NCBI RefSeq assembly: GCF_013128195.2
Contig: NZ_CP053452.2
Span: forward strand, 124,001 to 188,000
DNA from: Frigoriglobus tundricola
GTDB taxonomy: Bacteria > Planctomycetota > Planctomycetia > Gemmatales > Gemmataceae
Length of the DNA: 64,000 bases
Direction: 5' to 3'
Shown here one piece after another: positions 45,780 to 55,141 of this stretch (position 1 is its first letter; the number at the start of each line of letters is the position of its first letter). The position numbers were made by a program, and so were the translations under genes. Below the pieces are notes generated by a model. It was not told where the DNA came from and searched no databases. It saw only the letters and a list, made by a program, of their open reading frames with translations.

Positions 45780-46514
45780 CTAGGTGTTCGAGTTCTCGGC
45801 GGCTCCGTCGGCCGCCGTGTTCGGGGTGCGGCTCCGCAGATCGCTCTGCTCGCGCCGCCATTTCGCGACCGCCTGATGGTTCCCGCCCAGGAGAACCTCC
45901 GGCACTTCCAGGCCCTGGAACGCCCGCGGCCGCGTGTACTGCGGGTACTCGAGCCGGCCGTCCTCGCTGTGCGATTCGTCCGCGGCACTCTGCTGGTCGC
46001 CCAGCACCCCGGGGACCAGCCGGATCACGGTATCGATGACCACCATCGCCGGGACTTCGCCGCCGTTGCACACGAAATCGCCGACCGAGATCTCCCAGGG
46101 CTGCAACAACTGCCGGATGCGGTCGTCGAACCCCTCGTACCGGCCGCACAGGAGCAGGAGCCGCGGCTCGCGGGCCAGCCTCTCGACCGTTCGCTGCGTG
46201 AGCCGCTCGCCGGCCGGCGTGAGCATCACCAATCGGCCGGGCGTCTCGCACTTCGCTTGAACCGCCGCCACACAATCGACGACCGGCTGTGCCATCAGCA
46301 CCATGCCGGGACCGCCGCCGAAGGGCCGGTCGTCCACGCGCTGGTGCTTGTCCTGCGTCCAGTCGCGGATGTTCCAGGCGTGAACCTGAACCAGCCCGGC
46401 CTGAATGGCGTCCTCGAGCAAGCTCTGGCGCACGTAACCGTCGAAGATGCCGGGGAACAGCGTCAGGACATCGAACCGGATCTCGGGGCGCTTCCGGGGT
46501 TCGGGGCTGTCCAC
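45780..46514 (-). CDS. trmD: tRNA (guanine-37-N1)-methyltransferase
   Basis: Methylates G37 of tRNAs reading CNN codons, preventing frameshifts. 244 residues. The SPOUT knot is seen in FDVLTLFPGIFDGYV, DDRPFGGGPGMVLMAQPV, LLLLCGRYEGFDDRI and ISVGDFVCNGGEVPAMVVID. The linker and C-terminal domain include DESHSEDGRLEYPQYTRP. It starts 22 bp after the rpsP stop. rimM, normally found between the two, is missing. Confidence 0.97.
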   Translation of the reverse strand: MDSPEPRKRPEIRFDVLTLFPGIFDGYVRQSLLEDAIQAGLVQVHAWNIRDWTQDKHQRVDDRPFGGGPGMVLMAQPVVDCVAAVQAKCETPGRLVMLTPAGERLTQRTVERLAREPRLLLLCGRYEGFDDRIRQLLQPWEISVGDFVCNGGEVPAMVVIDTVIRLVPGVLGDQQSAADESHSEDGRLEYPQYTRPRAFQGLEVPEVLLGGNHQAVAKWRREQSDLRSRTPNTAADGAAENSNT

Positions 46515-46536
46515 GTCACACCTGCTCGCCCGAAAT

Positions 46537-46878
46537 TCAGGCGGTGGGGGCGGCCGGGGCAGCGGCCTCGGCCGCCTTCGCAGCGGCCTCTTCGGCGGCT
46601 TTCGCGGCGTTGGCGGCTTCGATCTCTTCCCACTTCTTCATGAAGTTCTTGAAAATCGCCTCGCAGTGCTCGCTGGCCTTGGCGCCGACGCTCTGCCAGT
46701 ATTTGATCCGCGACGGAAGCAGCGTGACGCGCTCGCTCTTCTCCGTCACGTGCGGGTCGTAAGTGCCCAGCTCTTCGATCACCTTACCGTCACGCGGCTG
46801 GCGGTGGTCGATGGCGACGATGCGGTAATAGTGCCGGTGGGTCCGGCCCATCTGCTTCATTCGGATGCGAACAGCCAC
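46537..46878 (-). CDS. rpsP: 30S ribosomal protein S16 with Ala-rich tail
   Basis: 113 residues from GTG 46878, chosen because the universal S16 start (VAVRIRMKQMGRTHRHYYRI) begins there and GAGGGAG lies 6 bp upstream; ATG 46899 would add seven atypical residues. The core ends near residue 85 (WQSVGAKASEHCEAIFKNF). A 28-residue Ala-rich tail follows, of the kind also on L19. First ribosomal gene after ffh in the cluster. Confidence 0.95.
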   Translation of the reverse strand: MAVRIRMKQMGRTHRHYYRIVAIDHRQPRDGKVIEELGTYDPHVTEKSERVTLLPSRIKYWQSVGAKASEHCEAIFKNFMKKWEEIEAANAAKAAEEAAAKAAEAAAPAAPTA

Positions 46879-46960
46879 AGTGGCTCCCTCGAATTCCACA
46901 ATTCACTGGAACTGGAATGATAGCGAAGGAGCCGTGAAGCGACTACTGAGCTTCGTCAAA

Positions 46961-47038
46961 AGTCGTAAGGTCACAAGTCGTAAAGTCATAGCCCCTTACG
47001 AGGTGGCCTCCGACTTTACGACTTGCGACCTTACGACT
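46961..47038. repeat. 27-bp inverted repeat of doubled AGTCGTAA units between ffh and rpsP
   Basis: Arms 46961-46987 and 47012-47038 match with one mismatch. Each arm holds two near-copies of AGTCGTAAG/A. It sits 8 bp after the ffh stop and could end or attenuate ffh transcription within the operon. Confidence 0.75.
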
Positions 47039-47046
47039 TGCGACAG

Positions 47047-48492
47047 CTATTTGCGTTTCTTTTTCTTCTTCCGCTCTTCGGCTCGTTCCTTGGCGCTCTT
47101 GCGGTGGCCGGTGTCGCCCTTCAGTTTCATGTTGTCCATGCCGCCGGGCATGAACGCGCCCATCTTGCCCATGCCGGTGACCATCTTGAGGCGCTGCCAC
47201 ATCGACATGCTGGCCATCTGCTTCATCAGCACCCGGACCTGATCGAACTGCTTGAGGAACTGGTTGACCTCGTGCGGCTCGACGCCGGCCCCCTTCGCGA
47301 TGCGCCGCCGGCGCGGGGTGTCGATCAGGTCCGGGTCGGCGCGCTCCTTCTTTGTCATCGAGTCGATCATGCCCTGGACGCGCTTGAGGGCGAGTTCCGG
47401 GTCCTCCCCCTCGGGGATCATCTCGGACATGCCGGGCATGCGGCTGATCATGTCCTTCATGCCCATCTTGGCGATGGTCTCGAACTGCTTGCGGAAGTCG
47501 TCGAGGGTGAAGTTCCCGTCTTTGATCTTCGCCTGCTGGGCCGCCAGCTCCTCCTGCGACATCTGCTTCTGGATGCTGGCGATCTTCTCGACCACCCCCA
47601 TCATGTCGCCCTGGCCCATGATCCGGCCGGCCATGCGCTCGGGGATGAAGTCCTCGAGCTTGTCGACCTTCTCCCCCATGCCGATGAACTTGATCGGCAC
47701 GCCGGTGACGCCCTTGATCGACATCGCGGCGCCGCCGCGGGCGTCGCCGTCGAGCTTCGTCAGGATGCAGGCGTTCAGTTCGAGCGCGTCGTTGAAGGCC
47801 TTGGCGACGTTCGCCGCCTCCTGGCCGATCATCGCGTCCACAACGAGGTAGCACTCGTCCGGCTTCACCAGCTTGTCGATGCGCTTCAGCTCGTCCATCA
47901 GCGCGTCGTCGATCTGGAGCCGGCCGGCGGTGTCCAGAATGACGATGTCGCAGAGCGTCCGCTTGGCCTGCGCGACCGCGTTGCGGCACACGTCCACCGG
48001 GTTGGTGGCCTCACTGTAGACCGGCACGCCGATCTGTTCGCCGAGCGTCTTCAACTGCTCGACGGCGCCCGGGCGCTGGAGGTCGGCCGCCGCGAGCATC
48101 GGCTTGCGGTTCTGCCCCTTGAGGGTGAGCGCGAGCTTGGCGGCGGTGGTGGTTTTACCCGAGCCCTGCAAGCCGCAGAGCATGAGGACGACGGGCCGGT
48201 CGGCGCGCTGGGGGATCTTGTGGTCCACCGGCCCCATGAGGGCGCACAGTTCCTCGTAGACGTTCTTGACGATCTGCTCGGACGGATCGACCCGCGCGAG
48301 CACGTCCTGGCCGAGCGACTTGGCCTCGACCCGCGCGATGAAGTCGGTGGCGACGTTGAAATTCACGTCGGCTTCGAGGAACGCGCGGCGGACCTCGCGG
48401 AGGCCGTCCTTGACGTTCTCGGCGGTGAGCCGGCCGCGCCCGCGGAGCTTCTTGAACGCCTCGCCGAGCGATTTGGTAATGCCTTCGAACAT
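47047..48492 (-). CDS. ffh: Signal recognition particle protein Ffh
   Basis: GTPase that binds signal sequences with SRP RNA and docks with FtsY. 481 residues from ATG 48492. N domain: MFEGITKSLGEAFKKLRGRG. G domain: P-loop GLQGSGKTTTAAKLAL, DLQRPGAVEQLK, DTAGRLQIDD, TKLDGDARGGAAMS. The M domain is rich in Met (MGMKDMISRMPGMSEMIPEG) with the RNA-binding RRRRIAKGAGV. A Lys/Arg tail closes the protein. It heads the leftward translation/secretion cluster; a PQQ propeller gene is divergent. Confidence 0.97.
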   Translation of the reverse strand: MFEGITKSLGEAFKKLRGRGRLTAENVKDGLREVRRAFLEADVNFNVATDFIARVEAKSLGQDVLARVDPSEQIVKNVYEELCALMGPVDHKIPQRADRPVVLMLCGLQGSGKTTTAAKLALTLKGQNRKPMLAAADLQRPGAVEQLKTLGEQIGVPVYSEATNPVDVCRNAVAQAKRTLCDIVILDTAGRLQIDDALMDELKRIDKLVKPDECYLVVDAMIGQEAANVAKAFNDALELNACILTKLDGDARGGAAMSIKGVTGVPIKFIGMGEKVDKLEDFIPERMAGRIMGQGDMMGVVEKIASIQKQMSQEELAAQQAKIKDGNFTLDDFRKQFETIAKMGMKDMISRMPGMSEMIPEGEDPELALKRVQGMIDSMTKKERADPDLIDTPRRRRIAKGAGVEPHEVNQFLKQFDQVRVLMKQMASMSMWQRLKMVTGMGKMGAFMPGGMDNMKLKGDTGHRKSAKERAEERKKKKKRK

Positions 48493-48631
48493 TGCGCCAC
48501 CGCCTGGACCGGGAAACGGAGCGTGCCGCCGCTGCACCGACAGATTACTCTAAGACAACCGCGAGTCCGGTTCAACGGGACCGAAAGGCCGCCCCTTCTC
48601 GCGGGTAAAGTCCAAGAGCGAAGAAGGATTA

Positions 48632-48744
48632 ACCGCAGAGGTACAGAGGGCCCAGAGGAAGCCGAACCGGAGAAAGGCATGGTGAGATGTCGAACTTCAT
48701 CTTATTGTCTTCTCGATGTTTGTGTTCCCCTGTGCCTCGGTGGT
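48632..48744. repeat. Degenerate copy of the CACAGAG/CACAAAG palindrome
   Basis: Arms 48632-48649 and 48727-48744 agree at about 14 of 18 positions (ACCGCAGAGG against ACCACCGAGG). It lies in the divergent spacer of ffh and the propeller gene and resembles the repeats at 14632, 44631 and 60012. Confidence 0.5.
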
Positions 48745-48779
48745 GAGTTCTGCCGTTTTCGATCCCACCAGGAGGCGTC

Positions 48780-50159
48780 ATGCGTTTGTTCTGGAGCTTG
48801 GTCGTCGTTGTTGCGTGTGCGGGCGTCTCCACTGCGGAGGAATGGCCGCAGTGGCTCGGGCCGAAGCGCGACGGCGTGTGGCGTGACACCGGCCTTGTGG
48901 ACAAGTTCCCGAAGGGCGGGCCGAAGGTGCTGTGGCGGGTGCCGATCGGCGTGGGGTACGCGGGTCCGGCCGTCGCGAACGGCAAGGTGTTCGTCACCGG
49001 TTACACGCCGGGCGCGGGCAAAAAGCTCCCCGAGGGCGGGTTCGCGAAGGGCCGCTTCGCCGGCACCGAACACGTCACCTGTCGCGACGCCGCCACCGGC
49101 AAGCAGCTCTGGACCACCGAGTACCCGGTGGAGTACACGATCAGCTACGCCGCCGGCCCGCGCTGCACGCCGACGGTCGATGGCGACTTCGTTTACACCC
49201 TCGGCGCGATGGGCGACCTGAAGTGCCTGAGCGCGGCCGACGGGAAAGAGGTGTGGTCGAAGAACTTCATCAAGGATTACGAGTCCGGTTTACCGGTGTG
49301 GGGGTTCGCGGCGCACCCGCTCGTGGACGGTAACAAGCTCATCTGCCTGGCGGGCGGATCGAACGACCGCCTGGTGATCGCGTTCGACAAGAAGACGGGC
49401 AAGGAGCTGTGGGCGGCGGAAACCTGCGGCGGCGACTTCGGCTACAGCCCGCCGATGGTGTACGAGTTCGGCGGCACGCGCCAGCTCGTCATCTGGCACA
49501 CGAAGGCCGTCGTCGGGCTGAACCCGGACACGGGCAAGCGGCTCTGGCGCGTCGACTTCGAGGCGCGGTACGCGCTGACCGCTCCCACCCCGCGCAAGGT
49601 GGGCGACGACGGCCTGTTCGTCACCTCGTTCTACAACGGCTCGATGCTCCTGAAGGTGGGGGCGGACAAGGCCACCGTCGTGTGGAAAAGCAAGGCGAAG
49701 GGCGAGAAGCCGGACCAGACGACCGACCTCAGCTCGATCATGTGCACGCCCGTAGTGGACGGCGATTACATCTACGGCGTGTGCAGTTACGGCCAGCTCC
49801 GGTGCATCGAGGCGAGGACCGGCAAGCGCGTGTGGGAATCAATGCAGGCGACCCGCGGCGCGCTGACGCCGGCGAAGGTGGCCGCCGAACCCGAACCGGC
49901 CGAACGCGAGCGCTGGAGCCTCGCGTTCCTGGTCCCCCACGAGGACCGGTGCTTCCTGTTCAACGAGCAGGGCGACCTCATCATCGCGAAGCTGTCCCCG
50001 AAGGGCTATGAGGAGATCGACCGCGCCCACGTCATCGACCCGACGAACACGATGGCCGGCAACGGCCGGCTGGTGGTGTGGATGCACCCGGCGTTCGCGG
50101 ACAAGTGCGTGTTCGTGCGGAACGACAAGGAACTGGTGTGCCTGAGCCTGGCGAAGTAG
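48780..50159 (+). CDS. Secreted PQQ-type beta-propeller protein
   Basis: 459 residues from ATG 48780 with AGGAGG 4 bp upstream. Signal peptide MRLFWSLVVVVACAGVSTAE. Blades show DAATGKQLWTTEYPV, SAADGKEVWSKNFI, DKKTGKELWAAETCGG, NPDTGKRLWRVDFEA and EARTGKRVWESM. It belongs to the same broad family as the protein at 10520 but is shorter. No PQQ-dehydrogenase catalytic motif is recognised, so a structural or sensing role outside the cytoplasm is as likely as catalysis. A 32-bp hairpin lies 245 bp downstream. Confidence 0.88.
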   Translation: MRLFWSLVVVVACAGVSTAEEWPQWLGPKRDGVWRDTGLVDKFPKGGPKVLWRVPIGVGYAGPAVANGKVFVTGYTPGAGKKLPEGGFAKGRFAGTEHVTCRDAATGKQLWTTEYPVEYTISYAAGPRCTPTVDGDFVYTLGAMGDLKCLSAADGKEVWSKNFIKDYESGLPVWGFAAHPLVDGNKLICLAGGSNDRLVIAFDKKTGKELWAAETCGGDFGYSPPMVYEFGGTRQLVIWHTKAVVGLNPDTGKRLWRVDFEARYALTAPTPRKVGDDGLFVTSFYNGSMLLKVGADKATVVWKSKAKGEKPDQTTDLSSIMCTPVVDGDYIYGVCSYGQLRCIEARTGKRVWESMQATRGALTPAKVAAEPEPAERERWSLAFLVPHEDRCFLFNEQGDLIIAKLSPKGYEEIDRAHVIDPTNTMAGNGRLVVWMHPAFADKCVFVRNDKELVCLSLAK

Positions 50160-50404
50160 GGATCGCGCTGTCTGCCGTTCCCGTTGGCGAGGTTCACAAC
50201 ACGCTGAGGGTTCATGGCCTCCTGCGACGGGAACGGGGATTACGCGACCGAAAGTGTGGGGCGGTGTGACCGCGGCGAGCGTGTCGACCCATAAGCCGCC
50301 AAACGTCGCACGACCGAGTTCCTGTATGAGGTTGAGCGCACGTCGGAGGAGTCGCACCGTTCGGGTTCGGAACGACGAGTGAACCGCGAGCGGGAACAAC
50401 GAAC
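50160..50404. other. Gene-free part of the 341-bp convergent spacer
   Basis: Nothing supported is seen between the propeller stop and the long hairpin at 50405. Short ORFs here are antisense or out-of-frame remnants. Confidence 0.4.
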
Positions 50405-50479
50405 GAGACGGCCGGGCGGGCCGTGTTCCGAGCAAGTCCCCAAAGGGCTTGCTCGGAACACGGCCCGCCCGGCCGTCTC
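50405..50479. terminator. 32-bp perfect hairpin between convergent genes
   Basis: Arms 50405-50436 and 50448-50479 are perfectly complementary with an 11-nt loop (TCCCCAAAGGG, itself able to pair CCC with GGG). It sits 21 bp past the stop of the leftward Cys-rich gene and in the path of the rightward propeller gene. Likely a bidirectional terminator; it may also be a repeat-family member. Confidence 0.6.
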
Positions 50480-50500
50480 CGCTTCGGATCGGTCTTCGTC

Positions 50501-51331
50501 TTACTTGCCGGCGACGCCGTCCGCCTTCTCGATGGCGGCGACGAGCGTCGGGAACGTTTCGTTGATGCTCGCGCCGGCCTCGACGATCACCTTCTTCTCT
50601 TCAACGACGGTCTTGCCGTTCACCACCACTTCGGCCTTCACGTCGTAGAAGAACTTCTTCCCGGCTTCGAGCGCGGGGGTGTAGAACGAGCGGTCCGGGC
50701 CGGTGCCGGGGGCCAGCTTGCCGTCCACGTACAGCTTGGCATCGGCGGGAACCTTGAACTTGAGGTTGGCGCCGTTCGGCTGGGCGTCCGAACCGGTCGG
50801 CTTGGTCATCGGGGCGACCGGAACGGTGACTTCCGGCGGCAGGTTCGGGTAGTACACGTTGCCGTAGAAGGCTTGGGGGCTGGTCGCACCGTACACGACC
50901 GGCGCACCGGGGCCGTACACCGGGTACGCACCCGAGTTGTACCCGTGCAGGGTGTACGGGAGCATTCCGACCGGCGGACCCCAGCTCGACCCGTAGCTCA
51001 GGCCGTTGCACGACCCGTAGCACGAGCCGAAGCAGCTATAACCGGTGCAGGAGTAGCCGCCGCAGCAGCCGTGGCAGGAGCTCTTGTGACCGAGAAAGGC
51101 GCCGGTGCGGCGGAAGAAGCCGCCGTGGCCCGAACCGTAGCAGCCGTAGCACGAACCCGTGCACGAGCCGTAGCACGAACCCGAGCACGAGCCGTAGCAA
51201 CCGGTACAACCGGTGCAGCCGGTGCAGCCGGACACGACAACGGGTGTGCCGACCGTGGCCGGCGGGGTCATCGGCGGCGGGGTCACGTCGGCCCCTGTGG
51301 TCAAGGCGGCGAGCATCACGATGCTGTACAT
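50501..51331 (-). CDS. Cysteine-rich secreted protein with TIGR03000-like domain
   Basis: 276 residues from ATG 51331, with GGAGAGA upstream. A short hydrophobic leader (MYSIVMLAALTTGADV) is followed by 16 Cys between about residues 35 and 105, in CTGC/CYGSC-type repeats (GCTGCTGCTGCYGSCSGSC). A Tyr/Pro/Gly-rich middle section comes next. The C-terminal 75 residues (LKFKVPADAKLYVDGKLAPG, then FFYDVKAEVVVNGKTVVEEK) resemble TIGR03000, a domain known from planctomycetes. The Cys repeats suggest disulfide cross-linking in the envelope, as in the phylum's protein-rich walls. That role is inference. Confidence 0.85.
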   Translation of the reverse strand: MYSIVMLAALTTGADVTPPPMTPPATVGTPVVVSGCTGCTGCTGCYGSCSGSCYGSCTGSCYGCYGSGHGGFFRRTGAFLGHKSSCHGCCGGYSCTGYSCFGSCYGSCNGLSYGSSWGPPVGMLPYTLHGYNSGAYPVYGPGAPVVYGATSPQAFYGNVYYPNLPPEVTVPVAPMTKPTGSDAQPNGANLKFKVPADAKLYVDGKLAPGTGPDRSFYTPALEAGKKFFYDVKAEVVVNGKTVVEEKKVIVEAGASINETFPTLVAAIEKADGVAGK

Positions 51332-51634
51332 AGTTGCGTCTCTCCATCCGTTACGGGCGAGGGAGGCGGGCCCTCCGTCAGAGAGGATGGTAGACCTTGA
51401 GTAAAAACCCGTCAAAGGTAAACGGCGGAATCTGGGCAGACTGGGGAGATGCATTAGCCCTTACGACCGGACTACCGGAACGGAGCGGACGTCCCGCTTC
51501 TTCGCTCCAACCGACGAAAGCCGCGATCCGGTTGTGATTGGGCTCAAAACGAACACACTCGGCGTTCCGTTTAGTCGTAGCCGATGAATGGATGTGCGGA
51601 CCAACCGGCTTCGTGTGACCCGCAGCTCCGTATT

Positions 51635-52571
51635 GTAGGTCGCGGTCGAGGAGGCTTGGCGACGAGGCCCGACGGCCCTGGGCTTCGCGTGTCCCGCGTG
51701 CGGCGCCGGGGCTCGCAGTAACGCGTTGCGGTCCGCCGTCGGGCCTCGCGTGCAAGGCCACGCTCGACCGCGACCTACAGCACGAGTTCGCGAGCGGCGC
51801 GGCGTCAGCCCGCCGGTGGCTACCAACGCCAAGCACCGGCGGGCTCACGCCGCGCCGCTCGCCGGCTCGCTTGCGCACATCCCGCGTGCCGTCCGCCACC
51901 GGGCCTCGCGTGCAAGGCCCCACCCACGACCGCGACCTACACCGGACTCCGTGTCGTAGGTCGCGGTCGAGGAGGCTCGGCGACGAGGCCCGACGGCCCT
52001 GGGCTTCGCGTGTCCCGCGTGCGGCGCCGGGCTCGCGCAGTAACGCGTTGCGGTCCGCCGTCGGGCCTCGCGTGCAAGGCCACGCTCGACCGCGACCTAC
52101 AGCACGAGTTCGCGAGCGGCGCGGCGTCAGCCCGCCGGTGGCTACCAACGCCAAGCACCGGCGGGCTCACGCCGCGCCGCTCGCCGGCTCGCTTGCGCAC
52201 ATCCCGCGTGCCGTCCGCCGGGCCTCACGTGCAAGGCCTCCCGCGACCGCGACCTACACCGGACGCCGTGCCGTAGGTCGCGGTCGAGGAGGCTCGGCGA
52301 CGAGGCCCGACGGCCCTGGGCTTCGCGTGTCCCGCGTGCGCGCCGGGCTCGCGCAGTAACGCGTTGCGGTCCGCCGGCGGGCCTCGCGTGCAAGGCCCCA
52401 CCCACGACCGCGACCTACAGCACGAGTTCGCGAGCGGCGCGGCGTCAGCCCACCGGTGGCTACCAACGCCAAGCACCGGCGGGCTCACGCCGCACCGCTC
52501 GCCGGCTCGCTTGCGCGCATCCCGCGTGCCGTCCGCCGGGCCTCACGTGCAAGGCCACCCGCGACCGCGAC
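51635..52571. repeat. Array of three tandem GC-rich composite repeats (about 318 bp each)
   Basis: Copies start near 51635, 51956 and 52273. Each has part A (about 145 bp), bounded by GTAGGTCGCGGTCGA and its inverse TCGACCGCGACCTAC, and part B (about 155-175 bp), which contains a nearly perfect 30-bp hairpin with arms of the type GCGAGCGGCGCGGCGT and ACGCCGCGCCGCTCGC. Copies differ by small indels and exchanged segments: the CCCCACCCACGACCG variant occurs in part B of copy 1 and part A of copy 3. Long ORFs run through it only because it is GC-rich and periodic. Confidence 0.88.
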
Positions 52572-52817
52572 AACATCACGACAACCGGTGTTCTTCCAGG
52601 ACTTCGCCAGAATCTCATCGACACGCGCCGGGGGCATGACAGGCTTCCGGTATGACGGAACGACGCCCCCTGCGTAGCGTTTCTCCGGGACGGCGAAACG
52701 GCGTGTAGTACGAACAAAAGCCGAAATTCGTGTTCCCATCACCGCGTACCGGGCTTTCGCCCGGCGCGGTAACAGGAACGCGAACTCCGGCCCCTTCGAG
52801 CGTCTCCGACCTCGCCT
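52572..52817. other. Spacer between the repeat array and the GSIII gene
   Basis: No gene, terminator or promoter is supported. The same holds for 51332-51634 on the other side of the array, which should contain the promoter of the Cys-rich gene. Confidence 0.4.
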
Positions 52818-55001
52818 TTACTTGATAAACAGCATCTCGCGATAGGTCGGCAGCGGCCACAGGTCGTCGGCCACGATCGTTTCCAGCGCGTCGCCGAGGG
52901 TCCGCAGCTCGACCATCTTCGGCAACACGGTGTCCCGGATGGCCTTGGCGTCGGTGTAGGGCTCGCCCGAGTGCTTGTGGTGAACCGCGGTTTCCAGTTC
53001 CTTCGTCGCGGTCTGGAAGTCCGTGATCGCCTTCGTCAGCCCCTTCAGGTGGTCGAACTGGGCGCCGGCGTCCACCCCGGCCGACTTGGTCGCGTTCACC
53101 GCGGTCGCCACCTCGCCCTGGTACCGCAGCGCCGCCGGGAGGATCAGCGTCTTGGCGATGTTGATCATCGTCGCCGCCTCGATCGACACTTCCTTGACGT
53201 ACTTCTCGGCGAAGATGTTGTACCGGCTCTGAAGCTCCCGCTCGCTGTACACCTTGTACTTCGTGAACAGCTCGAGCGAGTCCTTGCGGACGATCACCGG
53301 CAGCGCGTCCACCGTGTTCTTCAGGTTCGGCAGGCCGCGGCGCTCGGCCTCCTTGTGCCACTCCTCGCTGTACCCGTCGCCGTTGAACACGACCTTCTTC
53401 GACTCCTTCAGGATGCCCGGCAGCAGGTCCTGAATGGCCTTGTTCAGCGGCGTGCCCTTCTTGACCGCCGCTTCCAGGTTGGTCGCGATGAAGTCCAGCG
53501 ACTCGGCGACGATGGTGTTCAGCACCGTGTTCGGCCCGGCGATGCTGAAGCTCGACCCGACCGCGCGGAACTCGAACTTGTTACCGGTGAACGCGAACGG
53601 CGAGGTCCGGTTCCGGTCCCCGGCGTCGCGGGGCAGCTTGGGCAGCACGCTCGCGCCCACCTCCATGAACCCGCCCGGCAGCGTCTTCTCGGGCTTGCCC
53701 TTCTCGAGCTGGTCCATGATGTCCTGGAGCTGGTCGCCCAGGAAGATGCTCATGATCGCCGGCGGGGCCTCGTTGGCGCCGAGCCGGTGGTCGTTGCCCG
53801 CGCTCGCCACCGTCACGCGGAGCAGCTCGGGGTACTTCGCGACGGCCCGGATCACGGCGACGCAGAACACGAGGAACTGGGCGTTGTCGTGCGGCGTGTC
53901 GCCCGGGTTGAGCAGGTTCTCGCCGGTGTCAGTGGACATGCTCCAGTTGTTGTGCTTGCCGCTCCCGTTGATGCCGGCGAACGGCTTCTCGTGCAGCAGG
54001 CACACGAGCCCGTACTTCTCGGCGGTGCGCCGCATCACGTCCATCGTGAGCTGGTTGTGGTCGGTGGCCAGGTTCGCGTCCTCGAAGATCGGCGCGATCT
54101 CGTACTGGCTCGGGGCCACCTCGTTGTGCCGCGTCTTCACCGGGATGCCGAGCTTGAACATCTCGGCCTCGCACTCGGACATGCACGCTAGCACCCGCTC
54201 CGGGATGGTGCCGAAGTACTGGTCCTCGAGTTCCTGGCCCTTCGGCGGCTTGGCGCCGAACAGCGTCCGCCCACAGTTGAGCAGGTCCGGGCGGGCGTAC
54301 AGGAAGTTCTTGTCGATCAGGAAGTACTCCTGCTCCGGCCCGACGGTGGCGAACACCTTCACGGCGTCGTGGTTGTCGAACAGCCGGAGGATGCGGATCG
54401 CCTGGGCCGACAGCGCCTCCATGCTGCGGAGCAGCGGCGTCTTCTTGTCGAGTGCCTCGCCGGTCCACGAGACGAACACGGTCGGGATGACGAGCGTGGC
54501 CCCGTTCGGGGACTCGCGGATGTACGCGGGCGAGGTCGGGTCCCAGCCGGTGTAGCCGCGGGCCTCGAACGTGGCGCGGATGCCGCCGGACGGGAAGCTC
54601 GAGGCGTCCGGCTCGCCCTTGACGAGTTCCTTGCCGCTGAACTCGGCCACCGCGGCGCCCGTGCCCGTGGGCGAGAGGAAGCTGTCGTGCTTCTCGGCGG
54701 TGAGGCCGGTCATCGGCTGGAACAGGTGGGTGAAGTGCGTGGCCCCGTGCTCGATGGCCCAGTCCTTCATGGCGCTGGCGACCGCGTCGGCCACGGCCGG
54801 GTCGGTGAGCTGCGCCCCCAGCTTGATGGTCTTCTGAAGGGCCTTGAACACCGGTTTCGGGAGCCGGGCCTTCTGGACTTCTTCGCTGAACACCAGCACC
54901 CCGAACAGTTCTTTCAGGTGTTCGGAGCGGAAGTCGATCTGGTTGAGGTCGTACTCGGTGGTCGCGATCGCCTGGAGCGCGGCCTGACGCGGGTTCGGCA
55001 T
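52818..55001 (-). CDS. glnN: Glutamine synthetase type III
   Basis: ATP-dependent glutamine synthesis by the large GSIII class. 727 residues, as expected (about 700-730, against about 470 for GSI). GSIII marks: N-terminal [40 protein letters not shown], the glutamate-binding-region [16 protein letters not shown] and the ATP-side [20 protein letters not shown], then [20 protein letters not shown]. The C-terminal helical half ([20 protein letters not shown]) is characteristic. There is no adenylylation loop of the GSI kind. It is divergent from parA. Confidence 0.95.
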   Translation of the reverse strand: MPNPRQAALQAIATTEYDLNQIDFRSEHLKELFGVLVFSEEVQKARLPKPVFKALQKTIKLGAQLTDPAVADAVASAMKDWAIEHGATHFTHLFQPMTGLTAEKHDSFLSPTGTGAAVAEFSGKELVKGEPDASSFPSGGIRATFEARGYTGWDPTSPAYIRESPNGATLVIPTVFVSWTGEALDKKTPLLRSMEALSAQAIRILRLFDNHDAVKVFATVGPEQEYFLIDKNFLYARPDLLNCGRTLFGAKPPKGQELEDQYFGTIPERVLACMSECEAEMFKLGIPVKTRHNEVAPSQYEIAPIFEDANLATDHNQLTMDVMRRTAEKYGLVCLLHEKPFAGINGSGKHNNWSMSTDTGENLLNPGDTPHDNAQFLVFCVAVIRAVAKYPELLRVTVASAGNDHRLGANEAPPAIMSIFLGDQLQDIMDQLEKGKPEKTLPGGFMEVGASVLPKLPRDAGDRNRTSPFAFTGNKFEFRAVGSSFSIAGPNTVLNTIVAESLDFIATNLEAAVKKGTPLNKAIQDLLPGILKESKKVVFNGDGYSEEWHKEAERRGLPNLKNTVDALPVIVRKDSLELFTKYKVYSERELQSRYNIFAEKYVKEVSIEAATMINIAKTLILPAALRYQGEVATAVNATKSAGVDAGAQFDHLKGLTKAITDFQTATKELETAVHHKHSGEPYTDAKAIRDTVLPKMVELRTLGDALETIVADDLWPLPTYREMLFIK

Positions 55002-55141
55002 GGGAATGGTTCCTGCGGTCGCGCGGGGCGACGGGGATGAGTAGAGTGCCGTGGCCCTGGCGTCCCCGGGGAGCGGGGAACGGTTGGGCTGGTCGGAGAA
55101 CGAATACTCAGGTTATAAGCCCGTCTGGAGATGCGGCAAGA

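Noticed and set aside
51378..52488. Several overlapping ORFs of 85-258 codons in the repeat array
   Set aside because: They repeat the same Arg/Ala/Pro-rich words because the DNA is periodic. There is no ribosome binding site and frames differ between copies.
51635..52571. CRISPR array
   Set aside because: Units are about 318 bp without short regular direct repeats and unique spacers, and no cas gene is near.
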